Shown in pieces: positions 5,944 to 6,465 of a stretch of 6,465 nt of DNA; position 1 is the stretch's first letter, and the number at the start of each line of letters is the position of its first letter. Position numbers and translations under genes: made by a program. The stretch comes from Actinomycetota bacterium (GTDB lineage Bacteria; Actinomycetota; Humimicrobiia; Humimicrobiales; Humimicrobiaceae), in contig JACIXO010000076.1 of the NCBI GenBank assembly GCA_014360385.1, positions 1 to 6,465 on the forward strand. Direction: 5' to 3'. The notes beneath the pieces are model-generated. The model was given only the letters and a program-made list of their open reading frames with translations, was not told the origin of the DNA and ran no database searches.

Positions 5944-6465
5944 TTGGCTCTATTGATCAGCTTTATAGGTTTGGATGGAAGTGGTAAAAGCACTCTATCC
6001 AAATGGTTATTGAAAATTTTAAAAGAAGAATTTAATTTGGAATGTAGATATTCTTGGGTAAAATTCGGAACAACATTTTTAGGACTTAACAGAATATTTG
6101 CCAAAAAATATAATAAAAAATTATATAAAAAGAGAGACAACCCATATAAGTTTTTAGGAAACAAGTTACTTCGAAATTTGTACTTGATATATTTACTTTT
6201 CGAACATTGGTTACAACTAATATTTAGTGTTAGAATACCGCTTATGTTTGGTAAAACAGTAGTATGCGACAGGTATTATTATGACAGTATTGTAGATTTA
6301 GTAGTTAATTTTGATCTCGATTATTCGAAAGCTAAGAAACTTATCAAATTACTTATTGGCGCTCCAAAACCTGATTTAACAATATATTTGGATGTTGATG
6401 AATATACCGCATATAATCGCAAAAGTGATATATATAATATAAACTATCTCAAAATGAAAAGGGAA
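5944..6465 (+). CDS. P-loop kinase, thymidylate kinase-like, 3' end outside the window
   Basis: From TTG 5944 the frame is open for 174 codons to the window edge. A Walker A motif GLDGSGKST (9-17) directly follows a hydrophobic strand (ALLISFI), and a DRYYYDS motif (109-115) matches the DRY/DR-Y region of thymidylate kinases. PDLTIYLDVD (143-152) is the strand before the LID, and NRKSD (158-162) sits where LID arginines act. The part between P-loop and DRY (about 20-105) is rich in Lys, Tyr and Phe and looks unlike ordinary Tmk. Such Tmk-like proteins occur in polysaccharide and lipid-glycan clusters; a role in phosphorylating a nucleotide, sugar or lipid precursor is only inference. A housekeeping dTMP kinase is less likely given the context. 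It is very A/T rich (16 G/C in one 60-base line) and sits 33 bases after the methyltransferase remnant. Confidence 0.8.
   Translation, partial: MALLISFIGLDGSGKSTLSKWLLKILKEEFNLECRYSWVKFGTTFLGLNRIFAKKYNKKLYKKRDNPYKFLGNKLLRNLYLIYLLFEHWLQLIFSVRIPLMFGKTVVCDRYYYDSIVDLVVNFDLDYSKAKKLIKLLIGAPKPDLTIYLDVDEYTAYNRKSDIYNINYLKMKRE

Overview
The window looks like archaeal DNA, most probably from the Thermococcales (Pyrococcus/Thermococcus). It opens inside an AglB-type oligosaccharyltransferase with the archaeal WWDYG and DxxKxxxI motifs. Its ribosome binding sites are strong GGAGGT/GGTGG sites, genes are packed head to tail on the + strand, and the only promoter-like sites are of the archaeal BRE/TATA kind. 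No RNA gene, insertion sequence or CRISPR array was seen.

Layout: (1) 2-964, the 3' end of aglB, cut by the window edge. (2) 965-1148, a leader with a possible promoter and two very short chained ORFs. (3) 1149-2027, a membrane-anchored GT2 glycosyltransferase resembling dolichyl-phosphate sugar synthases. (4) 2028-2321, a scar region holding a degraded second copy of the aglB 3' end and the first 18 codons of a lost NAD(P)-binding dehydrogenase. (5) 2322-5545, three intact, tightly coupled glycosyltransferases: one rhamnosyltransferase-like GT2 and two GT4. (6) 5526-5910, a zinc-ribbon methyltransferase that has lost its catalytic core. (7) 5944 to the window end, a P-loop kinase of the thymidylate-kinase-like fold, cut by the right edge.

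The genes together suggest an N-glycosylation locus. The glycosyltransferases would build a lipid-linked oligosaccharide on the cytoplasmic face of the membrane, and AglB would transfer it to Asn-X-Ser/Thr sites on exported proteins. Base composition shifts along the window. Sampled 60-base lines are about 52-53% G+C in aglB, 45% in the first GT2, and 22-27% in the later genes. With three broken genes sitting at the joints between intact modules, this suggests that the sugar-specific cassette beside aglB is exchanged repeatedly by recombination, leaving scars.

No clearly new biochemical system is visible. The most informative signal is this record of cassette turnover: the aglB 3'-end duplicate at about 2043-2135, the dehydrogenase stub at 2214-2270, and the core-deleted methyltransferase at 5526-5910.
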